The notes: generated by a model not told the origin, from the sequence alone. A DNA stretch of 64,000 bases from Epiperipatus broadwayi (GCA_028023455.1 JAQFVV010006305.1:2287001-2351000), one strand, 5' to 3'; positions 1 through 12,627 are shown, counted from the stretch's first letter. Made by a program: numbers and translations.

Positions 1-1427
1 ATTAGATTAAAATCAATAACATGTAGATTTTAAACTATGTGATTATATTATATATTAAAGAAAAGAATTGCCCTCGAACGAGTGATTTGCAAGATAATAA
101 AATTGGAAATTATTTAGAAATTTAAAATATGCCTTCATAGCGGCATCTTATTTTCAACAAAAGGAATAATTCACTCGGTCAAAGACGATTCTGACACATT
201 ATCATAATAAAATAACAGAAAGCTTAATAAATAGAAAATATTAACCCAAGGATAGAGAGCAAAAATGTTGATTATATTTAAAGAAGTACATAATGACGTT
301 ATGTGAAATATAAGAAAACAATTTAAAATAGCTATAGCATGTTAGTTATCACAAGAGCTCTTGGGTTAATTTAGGGTTACCTCTGGAGAAGCATTTTAGG
401 TAGATTGATGGTCGGCAGGTTTTTATATAAATTAACAGCAAAATCTGGAAATGTTCATATTTTTGGCAGCAGCAGCAGTTCCGGGGTTCCTTGGGTGATA
501 GCTTCTGATGGTCTACGGCAGCATATGGCTATTCCGGAGAGAAATAGCCTTCTTGTGCTCTACTCTGTCATGTCAAAATTTACAAATTACTACAAATTTT
601 GGTTAGAAACATTAGACCTCAGAATGATTTCTCTTAGAAACATTAGAATGCAGAACAAAAGAAAATCCTTCTTTTTATAGTAGACTTTAACAATAGAACT
701 GCCCTGGAGCGTTACAAAAATATATCGGACTTATCAGCCGTAATTAAATCATCTGAATGTCTAAAGGAATTCAACATTAATTAATTTCTTTTGTTAATTT
801 CCCTGTCGACATTCGAATTACAAACTAGATTTAATTAAAAATTCCTTTTACTAATTGAAAAAAATAAGTGGACATCTGCTGTTTTTAGATAAACTTATAT
901 AACATTAACTAATTAAACTATTGTCCCTCATTTATTTTAACAGAAATATTTGGAATGACTTTTATTAAATTAAATGAAAACTACTTTACTTTTAAATTGC
1001 AATATTTGAATCTATTTACTAAACAAATATTTACTAAATGAATTTTATTTTAAATCAAAAATATATTACGACGGTAACATATTTTTGTAAATAGATTCAA
1101 ACAAAATAACTTTAACAATTTATAAATTTGATATGTTTTAAAAGTCATATCATAGTGTGTGCACAATTATGACCTATATAACCTACTTTTAAATAAATCT
1201 AAATTATGTGAACAAATACATAATCTATAATATTTTATTTATTTGGGAATGAGTTATATATATAATATGAGCATTGTGCTCGTGGTTTAAAATTAGGCGG
1301 GATTTTCGGTATATAAGCGTATTGCAGACACACTACGATAGATTGGGGTTCAAACTAAGGTATGAGGGTAGGAAATAGGTGAGAAAAGGTGAAACGAAGA
1401 TCTGCAAAGCAGACCTTACTGTTTCAA
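1..1427. other. AT-rich sequence, no gene assigned
   Basis: No family is recognised here. The one stretch that stands out is about 405-680 on the plus strand: a 91-codon open frame with a locally GC-richer core at 465-560, including a CAG-rich run preceded by an acceptor-like TTTTGGCAG. I recognise no protein in either strand of it. A B-box-like GGTTCAAACTA lies near 1348, without a convincing tRNA fold. Confidence 0.3.
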
Positions 1428-2903
1428 TTTTGATGTTAATACTGGAGACCAAGATAATTTATGGAAATATTCCACGCATGAACTTGTGTGGAACAATTGC
1501 AGCAAAGAAAAAGTAGAAAGAAATATTACCTGAAAATTAGAATACCATTGGTTTGGAGGGAATCAAAAAACCATTATAATGATTTTTTTTTTTCTTTGAC
1601 TTGTCAATATCATACACATCATTCAAAATCATAAAAATAAATGGACATATCATGAACTAACTTTAGGAAAATGACTTTTTCTACACTCAGATTAAAATTT
1701 CTTATTTTGTTATTTACTAGAACTCAGAGGACAATCTTGTCTATCTGTCATCATACAAAATAACACAAATAGGATCAGAGATCGGAGGATCAGTAATAAT
1801 GATTTTATAAAAATATCATGAAGACCTCAACATTTTGATTAAAATGAACAGAGCATCTTCATCAGTGGCCTGAATTTGTCAAAGAAATCTTACGAATTGC
1901 TGGATTCTAGATAGCTAAAAACCTGTTCATTTAATGAAATTTATAATTTTTTTCTATTCTTAACCTTAATTATACATGAAAGTTTTATTGTTGTTGTTGT
2001 TATTATTATTTATTCTATTGCATATTTCACTGTTTAATACTTAGTGTTTTATTAATATTTTAAATGCAACATTTTATTTCTCTTCTTCGTGTTATATGCA
2101 TTTATGTGTAGTAGGATTATGAGCCTGCATTTTAATTTCAAGAGAGAAGAAAATTTAATTTGCACTCAGCATAACTTATTTCATTATATGCATTTAAAAA
2201 TTGTATGTTAGTATAGACTTTTTTATAGAATGTAAAAAGTTGCATATAGATTTTATCTGCTGTAATAGAAATAGTTGATGCAAAAATTATTATATGTTAA
2301 TCTTAGAATCATTATTTAAAATTTTTTATTAACATTAATATATGTTACCAAAGTTATTGTTTGATTAATGAAATGTTCATTCTGTAGCATGTTTAAAACC
2401 TATTTCATTAAATTTTTTGTTAATGTTTAAAACTTTTGCATTTCTTTATTTTCAATTCTATCTGAGTTATAAAATATTATACAATATATGAATTAATAAT
2501 ATGATAATTAGTTAATCTCATATTAAAGCTAGCATTATGAGATCAAGTGGTTAAAATGAGGTATATTGATCATGTAGTGGTCACTGCCTTATAACCAATG
2601 TTATAGGTAGTACCATGAGATCTAATCATTAATAATGCAAGCTATCATCACATTACCCGAAGTTTGACTAATAAAGAGATGCTTTAATGATTTCGCTTTT
2701 CCAAGTTGGCAAGATTAGACAATGAAGTATTTTTATTAGCTAATTGTGGAGTGCTAATCATCTTGTATTCACCCTATGCTATTTAGATGCTTCAGTATAG
2801 TAGTTTATGGAATTTCTTAAAAAGAAATCAATTTATATGCATCTCAAATTTTAATCATAATATCCTTTAGTTACAGTATAATTCACTATCCATTTATTTT
2901 AGT
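1428..2903 (+). repeat. ~1.5-kb repeat, copy 1 (5'-shortened), arthropod multicopy protein remnant
   Basis: This segment is the near-identical reverse complement of 9664-11117. Both copies share the end ending ATCCATTTATTTT, at 2903 here. Copy 1 stops matching at 1427, about 185 bp before the other end of copy 2. The first ~480 bp are a decayed coding region. FDVNTGDQ is encoded from about 1430, IPLVWRESKNHYND near 1541-1580, and GLNLSKKSYELLDSR near 1866-1911, in shifting frames with stops. From memory these match a multicopy arthropod family of unknown function carrying DQDKxWAPH, MVWREPxNHxxDCYFC and VRDLNLSK motifs. The remaining ~1 kb is AT-rich and non-coding. No flanking duplication was found for this copy. 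I infer a mobile or retro-copied unit. Confidence 0.6.
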
Positions 2904-4344
2904 TAATTAGTCTTCCTCTATCTATCCACCCTTGAATTCTGTTACATGCTTAGTGTATATAATATCTAAGATTAAAGAATGAAAAAGATTGTACATATAG
3001 AAGTATACTCAGTGTAGAATGAAGAAGGGGTTAATGAAAATAAAAATGGAGAATGTTACTTAACATAAATAGAAAAAAAATACTATGAGATAAAGCAGAT
3101 CAATGAGAAGAGAAATTGGGTAAGAAAGTTTTATGGAGACATTTATATGGAAAGGTGGGCTACATTTCAAGATTGGAGCAAGTGGGGCATATAGGAAAAA
3201 TATATTAGTTATTAATAATACTATATAGAAGTAGTTTCTTGAGAAATGAAAATAGGTCAGGAATCAAACAAATGATTACCTGATCAACAGTATCTTTAGA
3301 AATAAATAATAAAAAATGGATCAAATAAATGATTACCAGATAAACAGCTAATAGAATGGAGCAAAAAAATAAACAGTAGATGAATAATATGATAGTGATC
3401 ATCCAATATATGAGGAACAGCAGGTTAATACATAATGGCCTTCAGAATGAGAATTAAAGCATCAAACAATCATCAACCAATATGACATGACAGTATGGCT
3501 CAACTATTAAAAGCTTTACAAACAATGCACAGAAAAATTGTAAAAGTTGTACAAGAAGTTGTAAAAAGACTATACAAAAAATGCAGTGAGAAAATATAAA
3601 ACTACACTAGAAATGCATCCGAAAATTTGAGCTGGTAGCTTGATAATATAACAAAAATAATAAAATGTAACTGCTAATGGAAAGACGTATTATATCTAAA
3701 AGTCTAAGTGCATTGTTGAAAACCCAACAGCTTCTCACTGATGAAACATTAAGTTATCTGGACATTTGAATAGGAAAGCAATGGCTAATGATTTATTAAG
3801 AACTACCATCTGGTATCTATTTATTATTAAAGCTTACATTAGATTTATAACTGTAGTAAAATTATAAGAAAATTACTAATACATTGTTAAAATTTAGGAA
3901 TGAAGCTAATATTGGTTGCATTGATGTAAGGGATGATGATAAGTTCAGATTATGTTGGAAAAATAGAAAGAGATGAAGAAGGACATTGTTTGATGGACTA
4001 GAAATTATCTTAGGCTACAATCAAACAAGAAATCATCATATCCTTCTATTTGAATAGTAAAAGAAAGAGAATTATAACCAAGAAAGGACTCAAGAAAATT
4101 TAATCTGGCACAAGAAAATAAAATACCACCATCACTAAAAAAAATATCTGAACATGTAATGATTGAATGATAAGGAAGGATTACACTCTTGATCTTAGAC
4201 ATGTTTAAAGAATAAATGATTTTGGAAAATAATATGAAATATATACTTTTTAAAAAAATAAATAAAATAAGACATTCAATAAGAAAGTCATCATGAAAAT
4301 AAATAAAGTTTACTAAAATAAACTCGGTCAAATTACTAATAACT
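2904..4344. other. AT-rich sequence, nothing recognised
   Basis: Only short open frames are present, and none resembles a known protein. Upstream Penelope reverse-transcriptase sequence would be expected to the left of 4740, but I could not identify RT motifs here. Confidence 0.3.
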
Positions 4345-4517
4345 TGCTAGAGAACATGAATGACCAAAAAGGTAACAAACCTACTTAATTATTTTTAATT
4401 ATTATATCTTAACAAATAAGAAACATATTTTAAGCATACAGAAATACATAAAAAATACATTGGTGAGAGTCGAATAGAAATGACATGGGAAAGAAAAATC
4501 CTTGATATTGAAGCGAT
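4345..4517 (+). repeat. Direct repeat, left copy (~170 bp)
   Basis: This segment matches 7504-7672 in the same orientation, with scattered substitutions and small indels. A shared stretch in both copies is ATTTTTAATTATTATATCT. Similarity ends abruptly on both sides. It does not encode anything recognisable. The two copies bracket the Penelope fragment at 4740-5270, so they could be flanking repeats of a larger decayed element or simply two copies of a short dispersed repeat. Confidence 0.5.
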
Positions 4518-4739
4518 ATATTTGCACACATATATACATTTCATGTTCACATGTTAAAAATTATGGGCAAAATTTAAGTTTAAAAGTTTTCATAAATAAA
4601 AAGTATACATATATAATTTATCTGATAAAGAACATCTTACTCAAGAAATAGAACTTACAAAAAAATTCTACTTTCTAATAATTATAATAAAAATATCATA
4701 TGTAGGGCTTTACATAACATTAATACTAAAAAGAAAAAA

Positions 4740-5270
4740 GAGGATAGAATTGACAATTCCTCTTTTAATAGAGTAATTTTACCTTATATTAAAGGGGTTA
4801 TTGATAAAATCAGTAGGACTATCTTGTTTTAATATAAAGACTACTTTTTCTACTGGCAAAAAAATTGGTGATTTTTTTTATATAAACCTAAAGACAGAAT
4901 ATTTTTGGAACACCAAGGAGTTTATGAAATTCCATGTTTGCAGTGCTCCAGAAGCTATGTGGGTCAATCTAATAGATGAAGAAATGTCAGAATTAAGGAA
5001 CATAGAAATGCTTTTAATCAAAAAATTAGCACATCAGTTTTTACTTCCCATTTTTTAAAAATTGGTCACAAATCTGATTTTGACAATACAAACATACTTG
5101 CTAATTTGGAAAAATATGATTTAAGAACCATGAGAGAGTCAATTGAAATATTAAAGAGACCTACTGGTTTAAATAGGGCTGAAGAAGCACAATATGTTCC
5201 AGCTATGTGGAAATCTCTCATTTTATCTAATATTAACTTAAAATTAATAGGTGAAAAAACATGGAAATAA
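4740..5270 (+). pseudogene. Penelope-like element, C-terminal GIY-YIG endonuclease fragment
   Basis: The region encodes the linker and GIY-YIG nuclease that end Penelope-like retroelement polymerases. The linker appears as LPYIKG...DKISRTIL near 4780-4826, then FNIKTTFSTGKKIGDFF in another frame. The nuclease runs from 4917 to its natural stop at 5268-5270 in a single frame, with one internal stop codon. It reads GVYEIPCLQCSRSYVGQSNR (the GIY...YIG signature and a CxxC pair), then RIKEHRNA, a GHKSDFD segment, and the expected glutamate in MRESIEILKRP. This domain nicks target DNA for retrotransposition. The element is 5'-truncated or too decayed upstream to see its RT. The assignment is secure from motif order; the copy is dead. 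Confidence 0.8.
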
Positions 5271-7503
5271 ACATTATGATAAGCCTCATATTGTGAATGC
5301 TGAACTACTTCAAGTTAAATCTCATTTCTCATCTCACACTAAGTCACATTACTGTTTGAGATCTAACGATTTTTCTTGCAAAAGTTAACCTTGATAATGG
5401 CGGTTGCTAGTCCATCGAAATATCGGATTGTAATGCAAAATAATGCACGGTTTATTCCCAAAAATATTAATTTATATATATTATACATGCACAGACAATG
5501 TATGTAGCATAATTAATTATAGTTATTTTGTGTTAAATGCAAAATATTTTCTAAAATTTAAAAAGAGAGTTGACTCTAAATATAATTTAAAAGTAGTTTA
5601 AAAGAAAAGTGTATTTTTCTTTTAACAATAAAAAAAGGTGGAAATGACACTCTAGGAAAAATAATTAAAATGCTTGTAAATGGATTACTAGATTGAGTTT
5701 AAGGAGATAAAATAATTTAATTAAAAAGGCTGTCACTCCCACTCAATAATATGACCACGTAAATAGGGTATTGGACAAATAAACTCAGACCTCAGCAAAT
5801 GTAATGGAGTTATCTATATCCAATAAACTAAAGGATCCAAATGACAAGAGATCTGAATTTTACTGATAAGATAGCTTCAAACCATATAAATAGTTCTGAA
5901 AATGACATTAGTTTTATTCTGCATTTGTTATGATTATTCTATCTTGCCAATGAATATTATTCTGCCAGTGATTATCATTCTGCCATTATTATTATTCTGC
6001 TTTAATTAATTCTTATCTGAGGAAAAGTCTGATAGAACCAGCTGCCAAAACAAGATCTACTTAATATCTACGCATCCAAAACAAATATGAAATAGTAACT
6101 TAAGACTTTATTCACCATAACTATAGTTTTAAGAATCAACTTCACCAATACCTAAATACTGAATGTGAACTGTTAAACTTGATGAATAAGTATAACTTTT
6201 AAACTAATACTTAGTTAATTATTATCTTCAATCTAATGAACTATATTAATAAATAGTTATTTACTTAATCTGTTTATGAGCAGGTATGACAAGAGATTGT
6301 AGTTTGTTCTATTTAAATGTCACACAACAATTTATTCAGAACCAATTGTAATAAATTAATTTATAAAAGGCAATTAGCTTGTAATCACAGTCTCTCGCCA
6401 TGCTATTAAATCTTGTATATTAGTTAAATCATTATTTCCACTTTATTTAGTTAATAATAGAATGTTAAATCACTAAAATGTTAAAGTTATGAATGGGAGG
6501 CAAGTCTGCTGCATAGGAAAGCTAGACTGGGTTCTGTTAAATAGATGTGTTTTAGCTAACTAGTCTTCATATTTGAATTATTATTATTGATAAGAATGTA
6601 TGGCTGGTATCCATCAATTTGGGTTATGAGTTACATTTGATTCTCATTCTTATGTAATGCATTAGTATTAGATGATTGTAATATCATTTGCGACTGCTGA
6701 TCTCTTATAATCATTATCTTATTTAAACAGTGATATACAGTAGATGATAAAGTCATACCATATACATCCATTTTTCTTTCCTACATGTTGTGTAGTGATA
6801 CATATGTGACTGATGGACACTATGCTATATACGCTGTAGAAGTTTAATTCCTACTGTAGGCATATAGTCTTTCCATGTATGCATTCTTATATAACCATTG
6901 TAGTACAGATTCAAATTCCTGTATTTTACAATTATTTTATGACCTATTGCATATTAATATCATAATCTGCAATTGATTACAACAGTCAAGTAGTAAGGTT
7001 AGCCTTAATTTATAAGCTTATATCAGTTAGCATTAGAACAGCAGTGATGATAGATAAGAACAGTTAGGAAACTATGCAATAGATTGGAATCCAGTCAAAA
7101 AATTAACATTAATAGTATTAAATAGGAATTATTTTAAAATATTGAATTGTTACACCACTATATACTATATCTGTGCATAATTAGAATTAAATGCATTTAA
7201 TAAAATTTGGCAAGATTTATTTACCTTAATGTATAAATTAATTAACTAAAGTCATGCTAGTTGTATGTTTTGTGTTGTATATACATGAATAAAAAGTGAT
7301 GTCTCATTATTTTTAGAAGTTTGCAATCTTTATTTGCAATCAATAACTTAGGTAAATCGTTAAGAGTCTTTTATTTTCTCCCTGATCTTAGCAGGTTGTA
7401 AAAAAAAAAAAGTTGGTATTCTGTGATATCAGAATGTGGAATGCACATATGGATTGCTCTTGGGTGATTTGCATGTGGATTGTGAATCAACTGAACTACT
7501 TTT
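5271..7503. other. AT-rich sequence, nothing recognised
   Basis: I see no open frame of note, no splice-flanked exon and no recognisable repeat in this stretch. Confidence 0.3.
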
Positions 7504-7672
7504 AACTTTCTAGAGGACATGAAGGACCAAAAGAGTAACATACCTAATTAAATATTTTTAATTATTATATCTCAACAAATAGAAAATGTATTTTAAGCAT
7601 ACAGAAGATCACAAAGAATACCTTGGTGAGAACTGAATAGAAATAACATTAGAAAGAGTAATCCTTGATATC
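7504..7672 (+). repeat. Direct repeat, right copy (~170 bp)
   Basis: Same-orientation partner of 4345-4517, beginning at CTAGAGGACATGA and ending near CTTGATATC. No coding content is apparent. Confidence 0.5.
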
Positions 7673-7959
7673 AATGTTTTAAATAAAATATTTTTTTGAA
7701 AGAATATATTATGTAGAATTGTCATAAGAAATCCATATCACACTTATTGAAATATCAGAATTTGGTATAATGATAAATCTTGATGCATGTCATTGATTGT
7801 CAAGCATGAGAAAATGTCTTCATCTTGAATCTCCATGAAATTATAAGAAGGCATGATGGAAATGCATTTCTGATTGAGGATGGAAAAAAATATTTAAGGA
7901 CCATATAATTTCTGTGGTTTTAAAGCCAAATATATTTAAAAGATAAAAAAAGTAGATTA

Positions 7960-9663
7960 GAGAAAGTTTGTATTGTAAAATTGTTTTAAAATATTAACAG
8001 ATTTTAAACATTGTTCAGAAATGAATAAAATTAATATGAAGATAGCTGGTACACTATTAAGAACTGCAAGAAAGATAGCTGGTATAAAAAAGCAACAACT
8101 GATCAATAAATTTTCTACTGAGATAAAATAATGTATTAAAAAATAAAAAATATGAAAAATTTTAAAAATAATCCATTAAAGAAAATGAGTATTTACAGTT
8201 TTGTAAAATGGCATAAAAAAGAAAATTACATTGTAAGATAATTTTGAATTGGCAAAAAAATCTATGAAAGAAAATAAAAATCTCAAAAGTAGAAAACATC
8301 TTGTTATTTGAAAGAAAGATGTTTCAACAATAAAAACAAAAAAATTGAACTATATTACTAAAAAGGAAGATGACAGACATGATGCAATGTGAGAAAGACA
8401 TTTATAAAGAATTATGTAGTAATAAAAACAAGAAAACAAAGTATCTATTACAGTTACTAAATCTTCTGAATTGCCCATGATATCTATGAAGAAATGAAAG
8501 GGTCCTTAAAATGATGGAATAATAAGTGATATCTTAGAATGAGATGAAAAAATAAAAAATATATTAGCAAAATTATATATTAAATGTCTAAATGATAACG
8601 GAGGTATCAAATGATTGGGAAAATTTGGTAATAATGATGATATTTTGAAAAGTAATAAAGAAATATTAGCACAGAAGGAAATATTAGAAAATACAGATTT
8701 TCAATCTTTTACCAGTTTTATACAAAATCTTTATCAAAGTAATTACAACTCATTTATAGCAAACTTTGATTTAACAAAATTTTTACCATGATAATTACAA
8801 CTCGTCTACAGAGAATATTGTATTTCCACCAACCAAGCGAACAAGCTGGATTTAAAAATGGTTTTAGAACAGTAGATCATATCCAGGTATTGAGAGAAGT
8901 TGTAGGTTAAAAAAAGACATTTGATTCTATAAACATTTCTTCAGTGATTAAAGGATTGGATCATCAGAGTATAGATCCAGGATATTGCCATATTTTAAAG
9001 AATATTTCAGCAACAATTAGATTACATAATGATACTAGTAAAGTCAACGTTGAGAAGGGTGTAAGACAGGGTGACTCCATATCTCCAAAACTTTTTACAA
9101 CAGTGTTGCAAGAAGTATTTTATGGATTAAAATGGGAAACTAAAGAAGCAAAAGTAAATGGAGATTATTTAAGTCATTTAGATTTTGCAGATGATGTAGT
9201 TGTTTTTGCAAATAATGCTTTAGAACTTCAGGAAATGTTGCAGGAGTTCACAGATGAAAGTAGGACTAAAGATAAATGTAAAAAAAACTACAGTAATGTT
9301 TAATGGATTTTTTTAAAATATGAAAATAAAGATTGATTATGATGGGTCAGATGAAGTTTAGAACTAGAACTATCTTAATCAGATTATTAATACAGATGGA
9401 AACATAATGGATGAAATTAATCATAGAATTAAACTTGGTTGGAGTGTTTTTGGTAGAAATAACTTGGTGCTGAAATATGCATATGTGTTTGAAAAGGAAG
9501 GTTTTTAATAAATGTGTTTTGCCAGTTTTTACTTATGGATCCGAGAGGACACTTAATAGAAGAGCAATGCAGAGACTTCAGACCACTCAAAGAAGTATGG
9601 AGAGATGCATGTTAAGAGTAACAAGAAGAGATCAAAAACGCAATGTATGGGTAAGAGAACAAA
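7960..9663 (+). pseudogene. RTE-type LINE (copy a), RT region, 5' part
   Basis: This is a decayed RTE-clade LINE of the family usually auto-annotated as craniofacial development protein 2-like. It aligns with the other copies at 17951-20055, 25575-27090 and 52617-55857. The linker is recognisable from ~7960. The RT core runs from ~8800: QAGFKNGF, a shortened palm-A region (KKTFDSINISSVIK), GVRQGDSISPKLF and the catalytic LDFADDVVVFANN, then a thumb ending in RRDQKRNVWVREQ. Relative to the 25.6-kb copy it lacks the codons around the first catalytic Asp and a few codons near LKNI, and it has several frameshifts. The element is cut at 9663 by the 1.6-kb repeat and resumes at 11301. Confidence 0.85.
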
Positions 9664-11300
9664 AAATAAATGGATAATGAATTATACTGTAACTAAAGGA
9701 TATTGGGATTAAAATTTGAGATGCATATAAATTGATTTCTTTTTAAGAAATTCCATAAACTACTATACTGAAGCATCTAAATAGCATAGGGTGAATACAA
9801 GATGATTAGCACTCTACAATTAGCTAATAAAAATACTTCATCGTCTAATCTTGCCAACTTGGAAAAGCGAAATCATTAAAGCATCTCTTTACTAGTCAAA
9901 CTTCGGGTAATGTGATGATAGCTTGCATTATTAATGATTAGATCTCATGGTACTACCTATAACATTGGTTATAAGGCAGTGACCACTACATGATCAATAT
10001 ACCTCATTTTAACCACTTGATCTCATAATGCTAGCTTTAATATGAGATTAACTAATTATCATATTATTAATTCATATATTGTATAATATTTTATAACTCA
10101 GATAGAATTGAAAATAAAGAAATGCAAAAGTTTTAAACATTAACAAAAAATTTAATGAAATAGGTTTTAAACATGCTACAGAATGAACATTTCATTAATC
10201 AAACAATTAATAACTTTGGTAACATATATTAATGTTAATAAAAATTTTAAAATAATGATTCTAAGATTAACATATAATAATTTTTGCATCAACTATTTCT
10301 ATTACAGCAGATAAAATCTATATGCAACTTTTTACATTCTGTAAAAAAGTCTATACTAACATACAATTTTTAAATGCATATAATGAAATAAGTTATGCTG
10401 AGTGCAAATTAAATTTTCTTCTCTCTTGAAATTAAAATGCAGGCTCATAATCCTACTACACATAAATGCATATAACACGAAGAAGAGAAATAAAATGTTG
10501 CATTTAAAATATTAATAAAACACTAAGTATTAAACAGTGAAATATGCAATAGAATAAATAATAATAATAACAACAACAATAAAACTTTCATGTATAATTA
10601 AGGTTAAGAATAGAAAAAAATTATAAATTTCATTAAATGAACAGGTTTTTAGCTATCTAGAATCCAGCAATTCGTAAGATTTCTTTGACAAATTCAGGCC
10701 ACTGATGAAGATGCTCTGTTCATTTTAATCAAAATGTTGAGATCTTCATGATATTTTTATAAAATCATTATTACTGATCCTATTTGTGTTATTTTGTATG
10801 ATGACAGATAGACAAGATTGTCCTCTGAGTTCTAGTAAATAACAAAATAATAGAGATTTTAATCTGAGTGTAGAAAAAGTCATTTTCCTAAAGTTAGTTC
10901 ATGATATGTCCATTTATTTTTAGGATTTTGAATGATGTGTATGATATTGACAAGTCAAAGAAAAAAAAAAATCATTATAATGGTTTTTTGATTCCCTCCA
11001 AACCAATGGTATTCTAATTTTCAGGCAATATTTCTTTCTACTTTTTCTTTGCTGCAATTGTTCCACACAAGTTTATGCGTGGAATATTTCCATAAATTAT
11101 TTTGGTCTCCAGTATTAACATCAAAATACATCCTGTTCACTGACTCAAAAATGTGTTTTCTATTTTTTTTCAGAATGTTTTTGCAAGTGTAGCAAAAAAA
11201 AAAAAAAAAGCAGTGGGATAATTCAAACAAAAGATTCTTTTGATATCCATAACTTGCAGTCAATGTGCAAATTATTTTAAAACCAAAAGTATAAACAATG
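9664..11300 (-). repeat. ~1.6-kb repeat, copy 2, inserted into RTE copy a
   Basis: This copy interrupts the RTE frame between ...GTAAGAGAACAAA and CAAACAGGTG. The host tetranucleotide CAAA is repeated on both sides (9660-9663 and 11301-11304), giving a possible 4-bp target duplication. Positions 9664 to ~11117 are the near-identical reverse complement of 2903-1428. Positions 11118-11300 extend beyond what copy 1 retains and continue the decayed coding frame upstream, reading ...CKNILKKNRKHIFESVNRMYFDVNTGDQ. There are no terminal inverted repeats, and the ends are not TG...CA. The insertion is younger than the RTE it splits. Its mode of movement is unknown; a non-LTR or retrogene-like copy with 5' shortening is one reading. 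Confidence 0.65.
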
Positions 11301-11583
11301 CAAACAGGTGTTACTGACCTCATTGAAAAAATTAAAAGACTGAAGTGGAGTTGGGCTGGACATATTGCTAGAAAAGAGGGTAATAGATGAACAATTGAAA
11401 TTTTGAACTGGATTCCAAGAGATTGTAAAAGACCCAGAAAGAGACTACATGTTAGATGGATGGATGAAATAATAAAGTGTGCAGGAGGGATGTGGAGAAG
11501 AGAAGCTAAAGATCGGAGAAGATGGATTGAACTTGGAGAGACCTTCATGCTCCAATGGATTGATAATGGTTGATGATGATGAT
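11301..11583 (+). pseudogene. RTE-type LINE (copy a), 3' end
   Basis: This is the continuation of the RTE element from 9663. It encodes the conserved C-terminal tail seen in all copies here (GVTDL.EKIKRLKWSWAGH, then the WMDEI.KCAG.MWR and RRWIELGETF segments). It ends in GATAATGGTTGATGATGATGAT, the TGATGA-type simple-repeat 3' terminus typical of RTE elements. A stop (TAGATGA) and a frameshift break it. Confidence 0.85.
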
Positions 11584-11957
11584 CAAACAGTGGCAAACTT
11601 AAAGGAATTAATAATAATTATACTTGAATTTATTTACTGGTTATAATCTCTACAGATTTTTTAATAGAATGTTTGCGAGGTGGTTTACAGAATCTATAAA
11701 TGAATTTCTAAATACACAAACTTTAATATATATGACGCAACAGAGAGACACTTGAATATTTACCAATTTCACAATATCAACTAAAAAACTATTATTTATT
11801 TTGATTAATCATTAAGATGTGATTTACTGCAAGAAATTGTCTACACTCACTCAGCAGGTTACAAATTTATTGCCATCCTTAATTACTTAAGGTCAGCCAG
11901 CCTGTTCGTTAATAAAATAAAAAAAACATTGTTAGCGTTAAACACTGCTGTAAAGAT

Positions 11958-12305
11958 TACTTTTTTTTTTTATATTATTTTTTGAGAAAATAATCTTTTA
12001 AAAACGATCGATTTAAAAAAATAAATTAATTTAATAATATAATCGATTTATTGGGTGAAATTAGAATGTAACAATATTAAGCTGTAGAAGCAGATTTAAA
12101 TCGTCGTGATCATGTTTTAATTAAAAAAAAAAAAATCGTCGTGATCATGTTTTAATTTTAAAAAAAAATCATTTTTTGAGAAAATAACTTAAAAAGTAAA
12201 TCGACTTTTAAAAGCAATGAATGTAAAATACATGGATTTATACCACGATGAAATTGCATGTAACAATATTAATAAACAAAGCAGATTTAGATACTTGTGG
12301 CTTGT
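11958..12305 (+). repeat. Imperfect tandem duplication (~200-bp period) with an inner ~42-bp repeat
   Basis: The block starting TTTTTTGAGAAAATAATC (~11970) recurs as TTTTTTGAGAAAATAACT (~12172). Both continue into GTAACAATATTAA and then AAGCAGATTTA. Between them TCGTCGTGATCATGTTTTAAT occurs twice (~12102 and ~12135), separated by a poly-A run. No coding content is apparent. Confidence 0.6.
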
Positions 12306-12354
12306 ACATTATTGACACCTTTACATTATACACTATGTACATCTTAAGTAACAT

Positions 12355-12490
12355 GTGCGTAGAGGTTTGCCTCGCAATAATATTGCGATTAGAGTGAGTA
12401 GTTTTTCCGTGCAGTAGCGTGGAAAAACAGCGCCGTGTAGTGGGCTAGAGTCTTGATAGTTGCTTGGTAGCAGACGGCGTTAGCTTAATG
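12355..12490. other. Locally GC-rich segment with a 12-bp stem
   Basis: This stretch is much richer in GC than its surroundings. It contains GTTTTTCCGTGC, AGTA, then GCGTGGAAAAAC (about 12399-12427), which can form a 12-bp stem with two G.U-type pairs and a 4-base loop. It borders the 3' end of the minus-strand LINE. It could be a LINE 3' UTR, an older element or host sequence; I cannot tell which. Confidence 0.3.
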
Positions 12491-12627
12491 AAACACCCCC
12501 CAAAGGGTTTTGATGTGATGTATTATGGATGTATTATGGCTTCTCCTTAAACGAAGTCAAGAATATCTCAGCAATTATGCCCAGATAAACCTGTTAGCCA
12601 CTTTCTTTTACATTCCCCACTCTAAAT

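Noticed and set aside
4005-4331. 108-codon minus-strand frame as a gene
   Set aside because: There is no recognisable domain, its composition matches random AT-rich sequence, and there are no splice or start signals.
1428-11117. The large inverted repeats as terminal repeats of one ~9.7-kb Maverick-like element
   Set aside because: The right copy lies inside an RTE whose sequence continues on both sides, the two copies differ in length at their outer ends, and no Maverick gene (polymerase B, integrase, packaging ATPase, capsid) lies between them.
11021-11596. 191-codon minus-strand open frame as a gene
   Set aside because: It is a chance fusion: its first half is the antisense of the RTE tail and its second half is the inserted 1.6-kb repeat, joined at the insertion border at 11300.
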